Assembly: GCF_030035675.1 (NCBI RefSeq)
Contig: NC_084499.1
Coordinates: 21,307,953-21,371,952 of the forward strand
Origin: Rhineura floridana
Taxonomy: Eukaryota; Chordata; Lepidosauria; Squamata; Rhineuridae
Direction of reading: 5' to 3'
DNA: 64,000 bases
Under the pieces are notes generated by a model that saw nothing but the letters and a program-made list of their open reading frames with translations, did not search any database and had not been told where the DNA came from. The position numbers and the translations under genes are program-made. The first letter of the stretch is position 1; every line of letters starts with the position of its first letter. Shown here piece after piece: positions 19,515 through 30,082 of the stretch.

Positions 19515-19690
19515 CAATTGTTGTTCATTAAATATATATCCCACCCTTCCCCCCAGAAGGAGCCCTGGGCGGCAAACAAAACACTAAAAATACTCTAAAT
19601 ATATTAAAACAAAACATCTTTAAAAACATATTTTTTTAAAAAAAGTTTTAAAAACATCTTAAAAAGCAATTCCAACACAGACACAGACAT
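19515..19690 (-). mobile_element. L2-type LINE 3' tail
   Basis: ATATATATCCCACCCTTCCC, GAGCCCTGGGCGGCAAACAA and A-rich AAAACATCTTTAAAAACATA are the reverse of the + strand tail at 48050-48195. Confidence 0.7.
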
Positions 19691-19699
19691 TGTCTGCAT

Positions 19700-21215
19700 T
19701 TTCCACCAAAAACTATGCTATTCATCTCTCTGTCTGTTCTGGCGAAATTACATAACTTATATCATTGATTGCATAAAATTATGTAAATTATGTAATCATT
19801 ATATTATTCCACCTCATTCATTTCAGTGCAAAGGAAGCACAAAGCAAATGGATAAATAAACACAATCAATTAGGTCTCCTTTGCGGACTGAAAGCATTGA
19901 GAACAGCAAATGATGTATTTGCTAGATTGATTTCCACTCCAGACATGAGACAAATAAGCAAACATCAACAATTTCCGTTCCCATTTCTCTGTTCATCAGA
20001 ATTCAACAATGCTGGGAGGCAGGGAAGTATTAGAGATGGAGAAGTATTGCTTTTCAGCCAAAGTGCAGAGTTTTTAAAAGGCTGCAAAAAAAGTATAAAT
20101 AAATTGTCTTCTTCTCCCATGCACCACCGTGCTCCTTCATTAAGCAGGGTGATTCCCAATTATTTGAAAAAAACCACTATTGGAAACAATGCATTCCTTT
20201 GAGCCTCGTAGTTTGACTCCCTTTGCAAGAAACGGAAACGTCCATCTAAGTGACAAGCAATTCAATTACAGCGGAGGCCGGTCACTAGGCTTTGTTCAAA
20301 GAATCACACAGGCCTCATGAAGCTCAGTAGGAATTAGCCTCAGTCAATGAGACTCAAATAAACTCAATTAAATGCAGAGGAAGCTGACAGGCAGGCAGTG
20401 CCTTAACAAGGAGATCACAGACCTGCAGGGGCCTGCTCAGAATGCCAGTCGCAGGCCCTTTCCAGCAGGATCCTCATTGGAGGTATGATGGGGAAATATT
20501 AGAGATGGGACAATAGCATCATTATTGAAGTAGGTAGAGTCGATAGGCCTGGAATAACTGCTTCCTGTCTCCCACTCTAAGGAGGGAGCAAATGTTAATC
20601 TGAGCCTTGAGAAGGTTAGATAGAAAAGTTGATGCATGTTGACCACCCAAAAATAATGAATAACTTAATAATAATGTCAAGAATTGAGCCAGCAAGTAAT
20701 GGAAAGGCAATGACGATGGGGGGCAGGTGGAGGGAGGATATTAGAATATATTGAATATTTTGTATATGGCCAAGGTGAGCTTAAACATATTTGGTTAGAT
20801 TTTGAGAAGACAGGAATGAGCAGATAACATTCGAAATCATGTTGACAATTTGAGCTGTTTGGTAATATTATTGGAATGGATACTGCAATTAGCATGTTGC
20901 CATGGAGATGATATAATTCTGAATAGATAGCTCAACCCATTTGGAATTGAGCTAATATGATGTGAACAACGTGCGCTTCGTTTCCAAAGTTTTGCGGCTC
21001 CTTTTGGGAGAAAGAGGAAGCACATCCCCTACCCCCAAAGCCGTAAGACAAAGATGATAATTTTGCTGATTAGGCTTTTTATTAAGATTTTAACCCAGAT
21101 TTTTTTTAAGAAAATTGTTTTAACCATCAATATCTCATGCTCAAATATATCACAGATTTCTAAAATAACTATGGCAGGATGAAGAGGCAGTGATTTCTAC
21201 TCCTCAGAAATCTGA
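19700..21215. other. low-repeat region, candidate conserved non-coding elements
   Basis: About 1.5 kb with no named repeat. It is AT-rich at 19740-19830 and 20720-21010. The latter has TTGAGCTGTTTGGTAATATT and TTAGCATGTTGCCATGGAGA, which includes an RFX-like X-box half at 20896-20909. Open frames here have no family resemblance. Confidence 0.4.
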
Positions 21216-21222
21216 TAGAACA

Positions 21223-21578
21223 TTGTTGTTGTCAAATGCCTTCAAGTGGATCCCAACTTATGGCGACCCTATGAATCAGTCACCTCCAAGAGCATCTGTC
21301 ATGAACCACACTGTTCAGATCTTGTAAGTTCAGGTCTGTGGCTTCCTTCATGGAATCAATCCATCTCTTGTTTGGCCTTCCTCTTTTTCTACTCCCTTCT
21401 GTTTTTCCCAGCATTACTGTCTTTTCTAGTGAATCAGGTCTTCTCATGATGTGTCCAAAGTATGATAACTTCAGTTTCATCATTTTAGCTTCTAGTGACA
21501 GTTCTGGTTTAATTTGTTCTAACACGCAATTATTTGTCTTTTTTGCAGTCCATGGTATGCACAAAGCTCTTCTCCTAT
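21223..21578 (-). mobile_element. BovB (RTE-type) LINE, 3' end of ORF2
   Basis: The minus-strand frame encodes WTAKKTNNCVLEQIKPELSL, KLSYFGHIMRRPDSLEKTVM and RKRGRPNKRWIDSMKEATDL, the same C-terminal block as at 8700-8950, but still open across the junction that is deleted there. The 3' tail TAAGTTGGGATCCACTTGAA ends in a short ACAACAA. The 5' truncation is near 21578. Confidence 0.9.
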
Positions 21579-21617
21579 AGAACATTAGAGTCTTCTTAAG
21601 TAAGGTTAGATGTATCT

Positions 21618-22018
21618 GTCCTTTTCAGGTTCTCATTTTTCCAAGTTTATATTTAATCCACCCCATTTCCACATCAGCTTGTGAATATATATATTTAAAG
21701 TCAGCACAAAATTCATATGCATTCTTCTAATATACACTTTCCCCAAGCAATTTTGCCTATACATTTATTTTAATGTATGCATTGTTGCAAAAAGCCTTCT
21801 GCAATACAAAAATGCATATTTGTACATAGTTTTCAGTAATATACACATTTGTGCACACACTTTCGCCTAATCCTTTTTTAATGGTTTGGTTAGAGAGCTT
21901 CATCACAAAATTCAGAGAAGTGCAGATTTTGGCAGATACCTGCATTTCAGTTCATATATTGTTGCAGGAAGCGTGGAATAGGTAGGTTTGCATTAAAATG
22001 CAAACTGAACAAATGTCT
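21618..22018 (-). mobile_element. AT-rich MITE with ~30-bp internal units, near full length
   Basis: On the + strand it reads AGGTTCTCATTTTTCC, then TATGCATTCTTCTAATATAC and five further related units, then AAATTCAGAGAAGTGCAGAT and CAGTTCATATATTGTTGC. It ends in ATGCAAACTGAAC. This is the reverse of the copy at 61380-61905. It abuts the BovB copy. Confidence 0.75.
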
Positions 22019-22019
22019 T

Positions 22020-22390
22020 CAGCACCCTCAGTCTTAAGCGTCCTAAAGGCTAGCAGGGAGACACACACACTCCAAGACTCATCAGGGAGGAAGGATATTT
22101 CCTGGCATCTGCTGCATGTGCCAGGAACTCAAAAGCACCTGCTTGTTCATTAAGGAATGGCCTTTGCAATACCTAGGCAAGGTTTCAGTGGTACCCTGGA
22201 CAGCTCCCTCCAGGGCTCAGGCTGGAGCCTCTATAAGAGCAGATGCTGTTTCAGCACCAGCCTTAAATAAGAGCTGCAGTTCTGTCGCACTTGCTAATTC
22301 CTCCTTCGGTGAGAGGAGCCTCTTCGCTTAAAGGGGCCCACCCTGCTTAAGCAGTCATTCTGATGGAGCAGGGGAGACTGTGATTCACTA
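22020..22390. other. unassigned sequence
   Basis: No repeat or exon is recognised. Confidence 0.4.
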
Positions 22391-22392
22391 GG

Positions 22393-22515
22393 GCAGGGGG
22401 AGGGAAACTTTGTCAGCCTGAGGGCCACATTCCCTTCTTGACAACCTTCCAAAGGCCACATGCCAGTGGTATGTGGGGGACAGAGGCAAAAGCAGGTGGA
22501 GCAATGAATATAAAT
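22393..22515 (+). mobile_element. hAT-like element, left third
   Basis: GGGCAGGGGGAGGGAAACTT, CAGCCTGAGGGCCACATTCC and GGCCACATGCCAGTGGTATG are the left-end hallmarks. It breaks off at GGTGGAGCAATGAATATAAA and joins an AT-rich MITE piece. Confidence 0.75.
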
Positions 22516-22529
22516 TAGGAGAATGCATC

Positions 22530-22690
22530 TATATCATGAGAAATGTACATGAGAACATATACACATTTCTATGTGGAGTTGTTCTTTTAAAAAAATGGAA
22601 ACGTGCTGAAATGGGGAAAATCAAAGGTAAGAGTGGAAAAATGAGAAACTGGGAGAAATCAAAACTGACAGAGGCACATCCCATCCCTAG
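22530..22690 (+). mobile_element. AT-rich MITE, right-end fragment
   Basis: AAAATGGAAACGTGCTGAAA, GAGAAACTGGGAGAAATCAA and the terminal CACATCCCATCCCTA correspond to the right end of the family. The internal units are reduced. Confidence 0.6.
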
Positions 22691-22699
22691 ACTGGACTG

Positions 22700-23625
22700 G
22701 AAGGAAATCTGTAACTGAGTGAGATTGACCCAGTTTCCAAGTTAGTCTTAAGAGGAGGGAAGACATCATACCAGAACCCTCGGGGTCTCAGCTGCCTAGG
22801 CTGGCACAAGGATGTTAGCATTCCCTAATTATCTATTTTATTTAAAACACAAACAAACTGCTTGGGCCTTCATGATGCTGCATATAGTATACGCATGTGG
22901 TGCACAAACGGTGGGACATTGCTGGCAAGTTCCTGTCTCTTTTGGAATCATTTTGGCGAGTTCATAAATTCCGCAGGCAGCTGACTAACTGCCTTCCGCT
23001 CAGTCCAGGAGGGAAAGGGGGGGAGAAACAGCATCACCATGGTTACAAGAGCTCTTTTTCAGAGCAGTGAAACCCTCATGGCACCCGATGCCCATTTATC
23101 TGTTGCTTTCAATAATGTGTGTTGGGGGGGGGATGAGAGAGAGAGAGAAATTGGCAATGAAATACTGCGGTTGACATTCCATGTTTGGCATTATTGTTTC
23201 CATTTCCTCAAGCCTTCTCCTGCCCTACCAGTTTCATGACTTGCACCCGGCTTCATATTACCCAGTCCATCTTTTCTCATTAATCTGTCCATCCAACCCC
23301 CTATTAGCGCCAAGTCGAAATCTGTCCTCCAGTGTTTCAAAAGCCCCTCTGAAAGAGAATCCCATTTTTTTTATTTCTTTGCCTTATTCTCAGGACACTT
23401 GATCATTTCTTTAGATTTGGGGGGGGCAAGGATTGAGCTTCCTTTATCATTGTGAGGGTGTTATGGGTAGGTTGGCTGTTTCTGCCACCCTCTCTCCACA
23501 CCAGCCTGAAACAATTTGTTTCAGGGACTTTCTGCTGGCTTCCGTCAATGGAAAGACGACCAGTGGCTGGGGGCTCTCCTGCAGCAACGTCCCCTCCATC
23601 ACACAACCGACTTTTCTGCAAGCAG
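22700..23625. other. low-repeat sequence
   Basis: No repeat is named. An X-box-like ATCACCATGGTTACA lies at 23032-23046. A G-run and GAGA-rich stretch sit near 23125-23150. Confidence 0.4.
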
Positions 23626-23629
23626 AGAG

Positions 23630-23822
23630 GAACATAGGAAGGTGCCTCATACAGAGTCAGACCATTGGTCCACCTAGCTCTGTATTGTTGACACTGACTG
23701 GCAGCAGCTCTCTCCAGGGTTTCAGACAGGGGTCCCTGCACTTAGAGATGCCTTTGGGGATTGAACCAGGGGCCTTCTGCGTGCAAAGCAGGTGCTCTGC
23801 CACTGTGCTGGGGCCCTTCCCT
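23630..23822 (-). mobile_element. tRNA-derived SINE (second family), near full length
   Basis: The inverted tail AACATAGGAAGGTGCCTCAT and GAGTCAGACCATTGGTCCAC are followed by the body (GACTGGCAGCAGCTCTCTCC) and the tRNA head (inverted B box in GGGGATTGAACCAGGGGCC). The A box region is altered (CCACTGTGCTGGGGCCC). A hAT-like element starts directly after it. Confidence 0.85.
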
Positions 23823-24157
23823 CAGGGGTAGGGGACCTGTGTTCAGCACGAGGGCTGCATTCCCTTCTGCACAACCTTCCAGGGTCCACATGCCAGAGGT
23901 GGGCAGGGCCAGGAGTAAAAGTGGGTGGGGCAACCAATGTACAGTTTATGTTTTGTACAGTAGGCTAGTTTTCCTACAAACTCTCCTCCTTCGAGGCAAG
24001 CAAGCATCATCGGGTTTCAAGGACACAGAGGGGTGCAAAGCAGGAATGGGCAGGGGTGTGGCTGGGGGTGTTTGGCCTCGGGGGGAGTCCTGAGGATCCG
24101 CTCGAGAGGCCAAGAGGGCTGCATTCTGCCCCCAGAGTGAGGTTCCCGCCTCCCTGC
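23823..24157 (+). mobile_element. hAT-like element, near full length
   Basis: It runs from CAGGGGTAGGGGACCTGTG to AGTGAGGTTCCCGCCTCCCTG, so both termini are visible as inverted relatives. The middle holds TTTGTACAGTAGGCTAG and GGGTTTCAAGGACACAG. No transposase is encoded. Confidence 0.8.
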
Positions 24158-24159
24158 TA

Positions 24160-25050
24160 AATGCCATCCTGCATACCCCACCACCACTGCTGCCACCCAT
24201 TCTATTGGGTGGATGAGGACTGCAGCCTAGATGATAATATCTGAATAGCTGATAGAATCCCTGCTTCAGCTCCAGAAGATCTAGCAAGAAAACTGTGACC
24301 TCCAGGAAATCAGCACAATTTAGAGCTGGGCACGGTAAGCAACATAAAAATGCGAGCTCTTAAAATGTTTCTTTTTTAAAAAAAGTGCCACAAGGATGGT
24401 GTATATTGGAAGTCAGTATTTTCCAGAGATCTCTGCTGGGACATACCGACCTCCCGTGACCCCCAGGAAAGTGGCGAGCTAATCCCATTTGTTCATTTCA
24501 CGCTCGGCAGGAAAGCTACGCTGTGCTATAATGTAAGCCAAGTGTAGACTCTCTCTCTGCCTCTGGCTAATGTTGGAGGGGAATGTTTATCGCGTTTCAA
24601 GGGCGAATTTGGCCTGTGATACAACACTTTGGGGGGTGGGGGGTCCATGTGAAGGGCAGAGAGGGAGTCTATTACAGACATACGGAGCTCTGGCAAGGAG
24701 GGATGGAAAGCTACAGCAGGGCTCTATTATGCCTGCTTTATAGCCTATTATTTGCTTCCTCATCATGCAGAGGGCCAGTAAAAGTGTCTAAGTAGCCGTG
24801 TTGATCTCGGCTTTGTTTCTCTGCATCTGTTAAACCAACGCCAGCTGGGAAGAGAAACACAGCCAGCAAAACATCCGTCTTTTTCTTTTGTATTTTGTTT
24901 TATTTTATCGCAGCTCACAGTAAAGAAAAATGAAAAGGAGGGCTCTGTGTGTAATCCAACGCCTCGTTCCTTATGCTTTCCAGATACCTGCCTAAAAGTG
25001 GTGCATCTCTTGTGTGCCTCCTCCACTCTCTGGACATGGGGTGACCCCAT
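24160..25050. other. unassigned sequence
   Basis: No repeat is recognised. Short open frames lack similarity to known proteins by eye. Confidence 0.4.
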
Positions 25051-25052
25051 TT

Positions 25053-25115
25053 TGTCCTCACAACAACCCTATGAGGTAGGCTTGATTGACAGTGGGTGAG
25101 AAGGCCATCTGGTAA
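25053..25115 (-). mobile_element. tRNA/L2-tail SINE, internal fragment
   Basis: TCCTCACAACAACCCTATGA and GGTAGGCTTGATTGACAGTG are the reverse of the CTACCTCACAGGGCTGTTGT block in the SINE at 19181-19376. Confidence 0.65.
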
Positions 25116-25116
25116 G

Positions 25117-25830
25117 TAATAATAATAATAATAATAATAATTTCTGTTGACCTCCTCTCACCCAGAATGTAAGTCCTGAGGTGGATTATAAAGATTTAAA
25201 ACTGCAAAGCATACACAAGAACCATACGGAAATTTAAAAATACAAAACCATAAAAAGAAGCTATACATAAACAAATCCTTAAAAACATCAAAACACAGGA
25301 GTGGAAATTTAGCCAAATGCTTGTATAGAAAGATGGGTCTTCAGCAGCTGTCTAAAAACGGGAAGAGAGGGGCCTGATCTTACCTCACGGGGAAGGCATT
25401 CCATAGTCTGGGGCTACGACAGACAAGGCTCTGTTGTGAGTGTTTGGGCTTCGGATATAGGAGGCCCTTGCAACAGGCCCTCTTCCCTGGCTCTCGTGCA
25501 ATGGGCATGACTAATGAGGGGAAGGCAGGCAGACAGATACCTAGGTCCCAAACCATTTAAGGGCTTTAAAGGTCAAAACCAGCACCTTGAATTGTACTGG
25601 GAAGCAAACTGGGAGCCAATGGAGTTCTTTCACCACAGGCGTAATGTGCTCAAAGAGGCTCTTTCTACTTAACATCCTGGCAGCTGCATTTTGAACCAGC
25701 TGAAGCTTCTGAGCAGTCTTCAAGGGCAGCCCCACGCAGAGCGCATTACAGTAATCCCAATGTGAGGTGACTAGGGCATGGGTGAGGGTGGTCAGATCTG
25801 CAGCTGAGCAGGGATTTCGCTCAAGCAACC
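25117..25830 (-). mobile_element. L2-type LINE, 3' part with ORF2 C-terminus
   Basis: The frame at 25541-25828 encodes LVTSHWDYCNALCVGLPLKT, AQKLQLVQNAAARMLSRKS, HITPVVKELHWLPV and FKVLVLTFKALK, a clear L2 reverse transcriptase end. Downstream on the minus strand the APxLWNSLP region continues in a shifted frame to about 25370. A 3' UTR and a (TTA)n end (25117-25141) follow. This is the longest L2 coding stretch in the window, though broken. Confidence 0.88.
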
Positions 25831-25879
25831 CTCAGCTGACTGAATGCAGGCAGGTTGATTTATCTATTTAGTCACACCT

Positions 25880-26582
25880 TAATCAGGGAACCTTTTCCAG
25901 CCCATGGAGGTCCACGTCCCTTCTAGAGAACATTCTGAGGGCCACACAGAAATGCTGTCCAGGACCAGAGGCATAAGTGCTGCCCTTGGCTCCTGCTGGG
26001 AGGAAAGGCAGGATATAAATCAAATACTTTTTATACTCCCAGGCATTTTAAAGTGTATTTTAACAGTATTTCACGATTATCTTGTATTTTGGACGTTGTT
26101 TGGTTCTTTTATTGTTTGTTTGTTTTTGGTTCTTGATTTATTGTATTTATTGTACTTATACACTGTGCTTGTTTTATCTTTTATGTACACCGCCCAGAGA
26201 GCCTTCGGGCTTAGGGCGGTATATAAATTAAATAAAATAAAATAAATAAATAAAAATAAATAAAAAATAAATCAAATAAATCAAATAAAAAATAAATAAA
26301 AGTGGCCATGGCAATGAATGCAAAGTTTACCCTTTGTACACTAGGCTGTGGCTTCTACAAACACTCGCCCCTTTATACTCTCCATCCAGGCACGCGAGAG
26401 GAATTCTCAGAGCTCAAGGACGCTGTCCAGCTGAGCAATGACACTCAAGAGGGATGTGCAGCAAGACCGTTGAAGGGGTGTGGCCAGGGGAGAAGGGGTG
26501 TGGCTGAGGAGAGGGTGGGGCCTGGAGAGAGAGTCCCACGGGACAGCCAGAGCGGACTGAAAGGCTCCCCACCCTGGGATAC
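25880..26582 (+). mobile_element. hAT-like element split by an inserted LINE tail
   Basis: The left part (25880-25983: AACCTTTTCCAGCCCATGGA, TCTGAGGGCCACACAGAAAT) and the right part (26302-26582: ACCCTTTGTACACTAGGCTG, GGGTGTGGCCAGGGGAGAAG, ending CTCCCCACCCTGGG) together make one element in the normal order. The interruption is LINE tail sequence at 25984-26301. Confidence 0.75.
25984..26301 (+). mobile_element. LINE 3' tails (two joined) inside the hAT-like element
   Basis: GGCTCCTGCTGGGAGGAAAG, GCAGGATATAAATCAAATAC is one L2-type tail. A second follows with ACCGCCCAGAGAGCCTTCGG and GCTTAGGGCGGTATATAAAT, which can fold as a hairpin, then an imperfect (AAATA)n run (26225-26301). The second tail is of another LINE subfamily. 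Confidence 0.7.
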
Positions 26583-26584
26583 AC

Positions 26585-27470
26585 CCTACAGCTACGCAGT
26601 CAGCACCAGCAATGGCTCTGCAAGGCTGCATTCGATATTGCTTCTTCCTTCCTGGATTGCGGCACACGATTTTAACAGCAGTGCAGGGAATCCAGCTTCA
26701 GTTTTTACTTCACCCTGTGCTGCTCCTCCTCGTTATGCTCTCTCACACACACCCATTTGAAAGCTGCACCCAAGAGAACTGACGAGCCTAATATCTGCGC
26801 TTCAGCGAGCTAACACAAGATGGAGTCAAACCAGCCTCTTGGAAGCTTACGCTGGGCTGGGGTGAGGCAGCTCGCCTCTCGTTTGGTGCCATTGTTTTAT
26901 GAAGTGTCCTGGAATACTCCAGAGCTGTACATCAAAGCCATCAAGGTCTGCCACACCAGCCCATGCCAAGAAACTCGTATTTGGAGATCACGTCCATCTG
27001 GTGGCGAGCATTAAAGTGGCCTGCTTGTCGGCCTGTTTGGAGAGGAGGAAACGAGCGGTCTCTGCTGCCAAGTGGCAAGCGTACGAAAAGGGGAATGGAG
27101 CAGGTGATGGAATCGTTTGACGGCTCCTGGCTGCATTTGCCAAGCCTCTCTCTTTTGGGGTTTGGATGGCGCAGAAAGAGCTATGATGCTCAGCAGTCAA
27201 CATGAAGTGCTCAAGGCACACTGCCAAGGCCAAATCCTGTTCCAGTGGTGGGATTCAGTCCCACACCACCAGCTCTGAGCTCACAAAGCTGCGCTGCATT
27301 GACTTTCAGGAAAGGAGGCAGAAGCCAATGGAATCAGATGCACACCTCCCTCTCTGAGCAACGTTGGCCAGCCCTGGCAGTAATGGAGGAAAGACAGAAA
27401 ATACTGACACTGAAACAGGGAAGGGGGCTGTCTTTGTTTAAACTGGTACATGAACAAGCACAAGTTTCAG
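26585..27470. other. unassigned sequence
   Basis: No repeat is recognised. The open frames at 26820-27205 overlap one another in three frames without motifs, which argues against an exon. Confidence 0.4.
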
Positions 27471-27475
27471 AGGCT

Positions 27476-27590
27476 CTCCAGGGCAACCTTCCTCAGCGTG
27501 GCGCCCTTCCCAGATGCTTTGGGCTCCAATTCCCTTCATCCATCCCTGACTATTGGCCCAAACTATCTGGAGGGCCCCTGGTTGGGCAAG
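27476..27590. mobile_element. MITE of the GGACTACAACTCCCATCAT family, diverged
   Basis: TTTGGGCTCCAATTCCCTTC, ATCCCTGACTATTGGCC and ATCTGGAGGGCCCCTGGTTG follow the family order, with an outer end near 27590. Confidence 0.6.
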
Positions 27591-27940
27591 GCTGCACTGA
27601 GCAGAAAAATGAGCAAGCAGCAGGTGTGCTATCCTAAATTAAAGTAGATGAAAGCCCCAAGATCTAGTGAACCTGGGGTCACCGTGGCTAGTTTACTTCT
27701 ACCAAAGGCAGGCTTAGCTTTTCCCCTTCACATCTGACTGCCATCTGGGAAACAGCTTCTGAGAAGACCCTCCTTGCATTCCCCCCAGGAAAGATCAGCC
27801 TGCAGCTTGAAGATCATGTCCATCTGGAGCTGGGACACTTATTGGGACCGCAACACAAAAGGCAGGAAGGCCAACAGCAGCTGGAGCCATAGCCAATGAC
27901 AGGCACAACAAACTAATTCTATGTGATTTTTTCCCATCCT
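27591..27940. other. unassigned sequence
   Basis: Nothing recognised. Confidence 0.4.
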
Positions 27941-28556
27941 AGGAACATATCAGAGGAGCCTGCTGGATCAGACCAAAGGGGGCCCACCTGGTCCAGCATC
28001 CTGTCCTCACAGTGGCCAACCAGACACCCCTGATGGGAAGCCCACAAGCAGGACCTGAGCACAAAAGCAACTCTCCCCTCCTGAGGTTTCCAGCAACTGG
28101 AAGCATACCACCTCCAACTGTGGGGGCAGAGCATAGCCATTGTTGGCTAGTAGCCTTTGATACTGTTATCCTCCATGAATTAGTATAATCCTCTTGTAAA
28201 GCCCTCCAAGCTGGCGGCCATCACTGCCTCCTCTGGGACTGCGTTACATAGTTTAACTATGTGCTGGATGAAGAAGGACTTCCTTTGGTCTGTCCTGGAC
28301 CTTCCAACCTGTAGCTTCATTGAATGTCCACGAGTCCTAGTGTTGCGCGAGAGGGAGAAAACCTTTTCTCTGTCTGTTTCCTCCATGCCAGGCATTACTT
28401 TATACCCTTCTAATATGTCACCTCTTACTTTTCTCTGAACTAAAGAGCCTCAAATGCTGCAACCTTTCCTCATAGGGGGGTTGGCTCCATGCCCTTCATC
28501 ATTTTGGTTGCCTTTCCCAACTACACGGTAGTCTCTTTTTTTAAGTGAGGCAACCT
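27941..28556 (-). mobile_element. CR1 LINE, 3' end with ORF2 C-terminus
   Basis: The inverted 3' tail (AGGAACATATCAGAGGAGCC) is at the low end. The minus-strand frame at 28180-28395 encodes DREKVFSLSRNTRTRGHS, KLQVGRSRTDQRKSFFIQH and PEEAVMAASLEGF, parallel to the end of the ORF at 5210-7105. Frameshifts lie upstream of 28395. Confidence 0.9.
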
Positions 28557-28569
28557 CTGCCCTACTGAG

Positions 28570-28670
28570 ATGATTATTATTATGGATTGTTGTTGCTGCT
28601 GTTGTTTAAATTTACATCCCACCCTTCCTGCCAAAGGTGCCTAGGGTGGCAAAGCACAAAAAAGACAGTG
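28570..28670 (-). mobile_element. L2-type LINE 3' tail
   Basis: A TTATTATTATGG start, then TTTAAATTTACATCCCACCC and TTCCTGCCAAAGGTGCCTAG, GGTGGCAAAGCAC: the reverse of the usual tail. Confidence 0.65.
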
Positions 28671-28917
28671 TTCTCTGGGTTGCAGGGAGAGATTACTGGC
28701 ACATCATTTGGAGGTCGTTTAGCGGTGCGGTTAGTAGCATAACCAAGGAACTCCCAAATTCAGAGCAGAACCCAAAACAGTGGCTAGCCATGGAGGCCAG
28801 CATTGTGATGCCCATCATGATCCTTGGAATGGCACAACATTGTGGTGCAGCTTCATTTGAGGAGTGTGCATTCCAACAACTTTAAAGATGGCCGGTGATA
28901 ACATGGACCCAGTTTTT

Positions 28918-29228
28918 TTCCCCCAGCCAAGTAATACATACAAAAATCATTAAAGCGTGCATTTTTTTAAAGCATATGTCGGTGAAAATAACATACAAAA
29001 ATGCATTATATTTGGAAAAATTGCTTTGCAAAAAGGTTATATTAGGCAAAACTGCATACACAGATGTATCTATTAGAAGAAATTCACACTAATATGCTGA
29101 TGAATTTTCATGAGGGCTTTTTCTAAAGCAAATCACAAACTGACATGGAAATTGTGAGAACCGTACTTAAGACTGGAAAAATGGGAAATGGAGAGAAGCC
29201 AGAATGGACCGATTTGCCCATCCATCGC
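28918..29228 (+). mobile_element. AT-rich MITE with ~30-bp internal units
   Basis: Units such as AAAAATGCATTATATTTGG, AAAAAGGTTATATTAGGC and ACAGATGTATCTATTAG follow at about 30-bp steps, then TGCTGATGAATTTTCATGAG and GGGAAATGGAGAGAAGCCAG, ending GATTTGCCCATCC. The left end is missing. Confidence 0.75.
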
Positions 29229-29229
29229 C

Positions 29230-29936
29230 ATGACCCCAGTCTGACCCCAGCAGGCACTGTGCTACTAGCTGCTTTGGGAAGGGAAAGCAACCCAGCTAAT
29301 TACAGCCTTGCATTTATCTTTGCTCACTTAGGCATTTTAATTATCTCTCCTCTCGCTTTCCTGTAACTGATGTTAGAAGCTCACAATTCCCTCGGAATGG
29401 CAATGAGAGAGATTAACGAATTACCTCTGTGAACTTTCCACTAATGAGCTGGTGGCCTCGCGGTCCTTGCAGGAGAGGGGAGTTTGTCTGGCCGTGGCTT
29501 TGTTTATGGCTAGCCTCTTCCATTCACCCCTGTAAGCCAAGCGCCATTCTCAAAATAAGGCCATTAATTTATTGTCGTTGCCTGAGTCCCTTTGGGCCTG
29601 CTCTCTGAATGTGTATGTGTGTGTGTGTGTGTGTTCAAAACCAGCAGTACTTCAACATAGAAATTAACAGACGCAGGAGCCCGCACATTCCTCAACCATT
29701 TTTGCACATGTTCTCTTTAACAGGGGATTAAGTAAATGCTGAAGAAGTGGACTGACAGTCCATGTAAGCTGACGCCACAGAGCCAGCCCCAAACGCTTTG
29801 TTTCCTGATGTGAAGGATAAAATGGCAACCTTCCCTGTGCAGAAACTGACTGGACATTTTCTTCCTGAGGGGAAGGACAAGATGGCGCCCACCCTTTCCA
29901 TGTACAGAGCCTCTAAGCTAAATATAACTATTATTA
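29230..29936. other. low-repeat region, candidate conserved non-coding element
   Basis: 29280-29580 is free of named repeats and has TAATTACAGCC, CATTTTAATTATC, GATTAACGAATTACC and CTAATGAGC close together. A (TG)n tract lies at about 29607-29632. Confidence 0.45.
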
Positions 29937-30082
29937 AACTACAATGGCTATGCTCTTCTGAATACCAGTTGCTGGAAACTGCAGGAGGGGAGAGTGCTCC
30001 TGCACTCAGATCGTGCTTGCAGGTTTCCTACAGGCATCTAAGTTGGCCACTGTGAAAACAGCAGGCTCTTCTGATGTTGTTA
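29937..30082 (+). mobile_element. CR1 LINE, 3' UTR fragment
   Basis: ACTACAATGGCTATGCTCTT, GAATACCAGTTGCTGGAAAC and GGCCACTGTGAAAACAG come in the order of the CR1 3' UTR. The GATGCTGGACTAGATGG block is deleted before CAGGCTCTTCTGATG. Confidence 0.8.

Noticed and set aside
26302-26760. 152-codon + strand gene
   Set aside because: The first part is the right half of a hAT-like element that encodes nothing in other copies.
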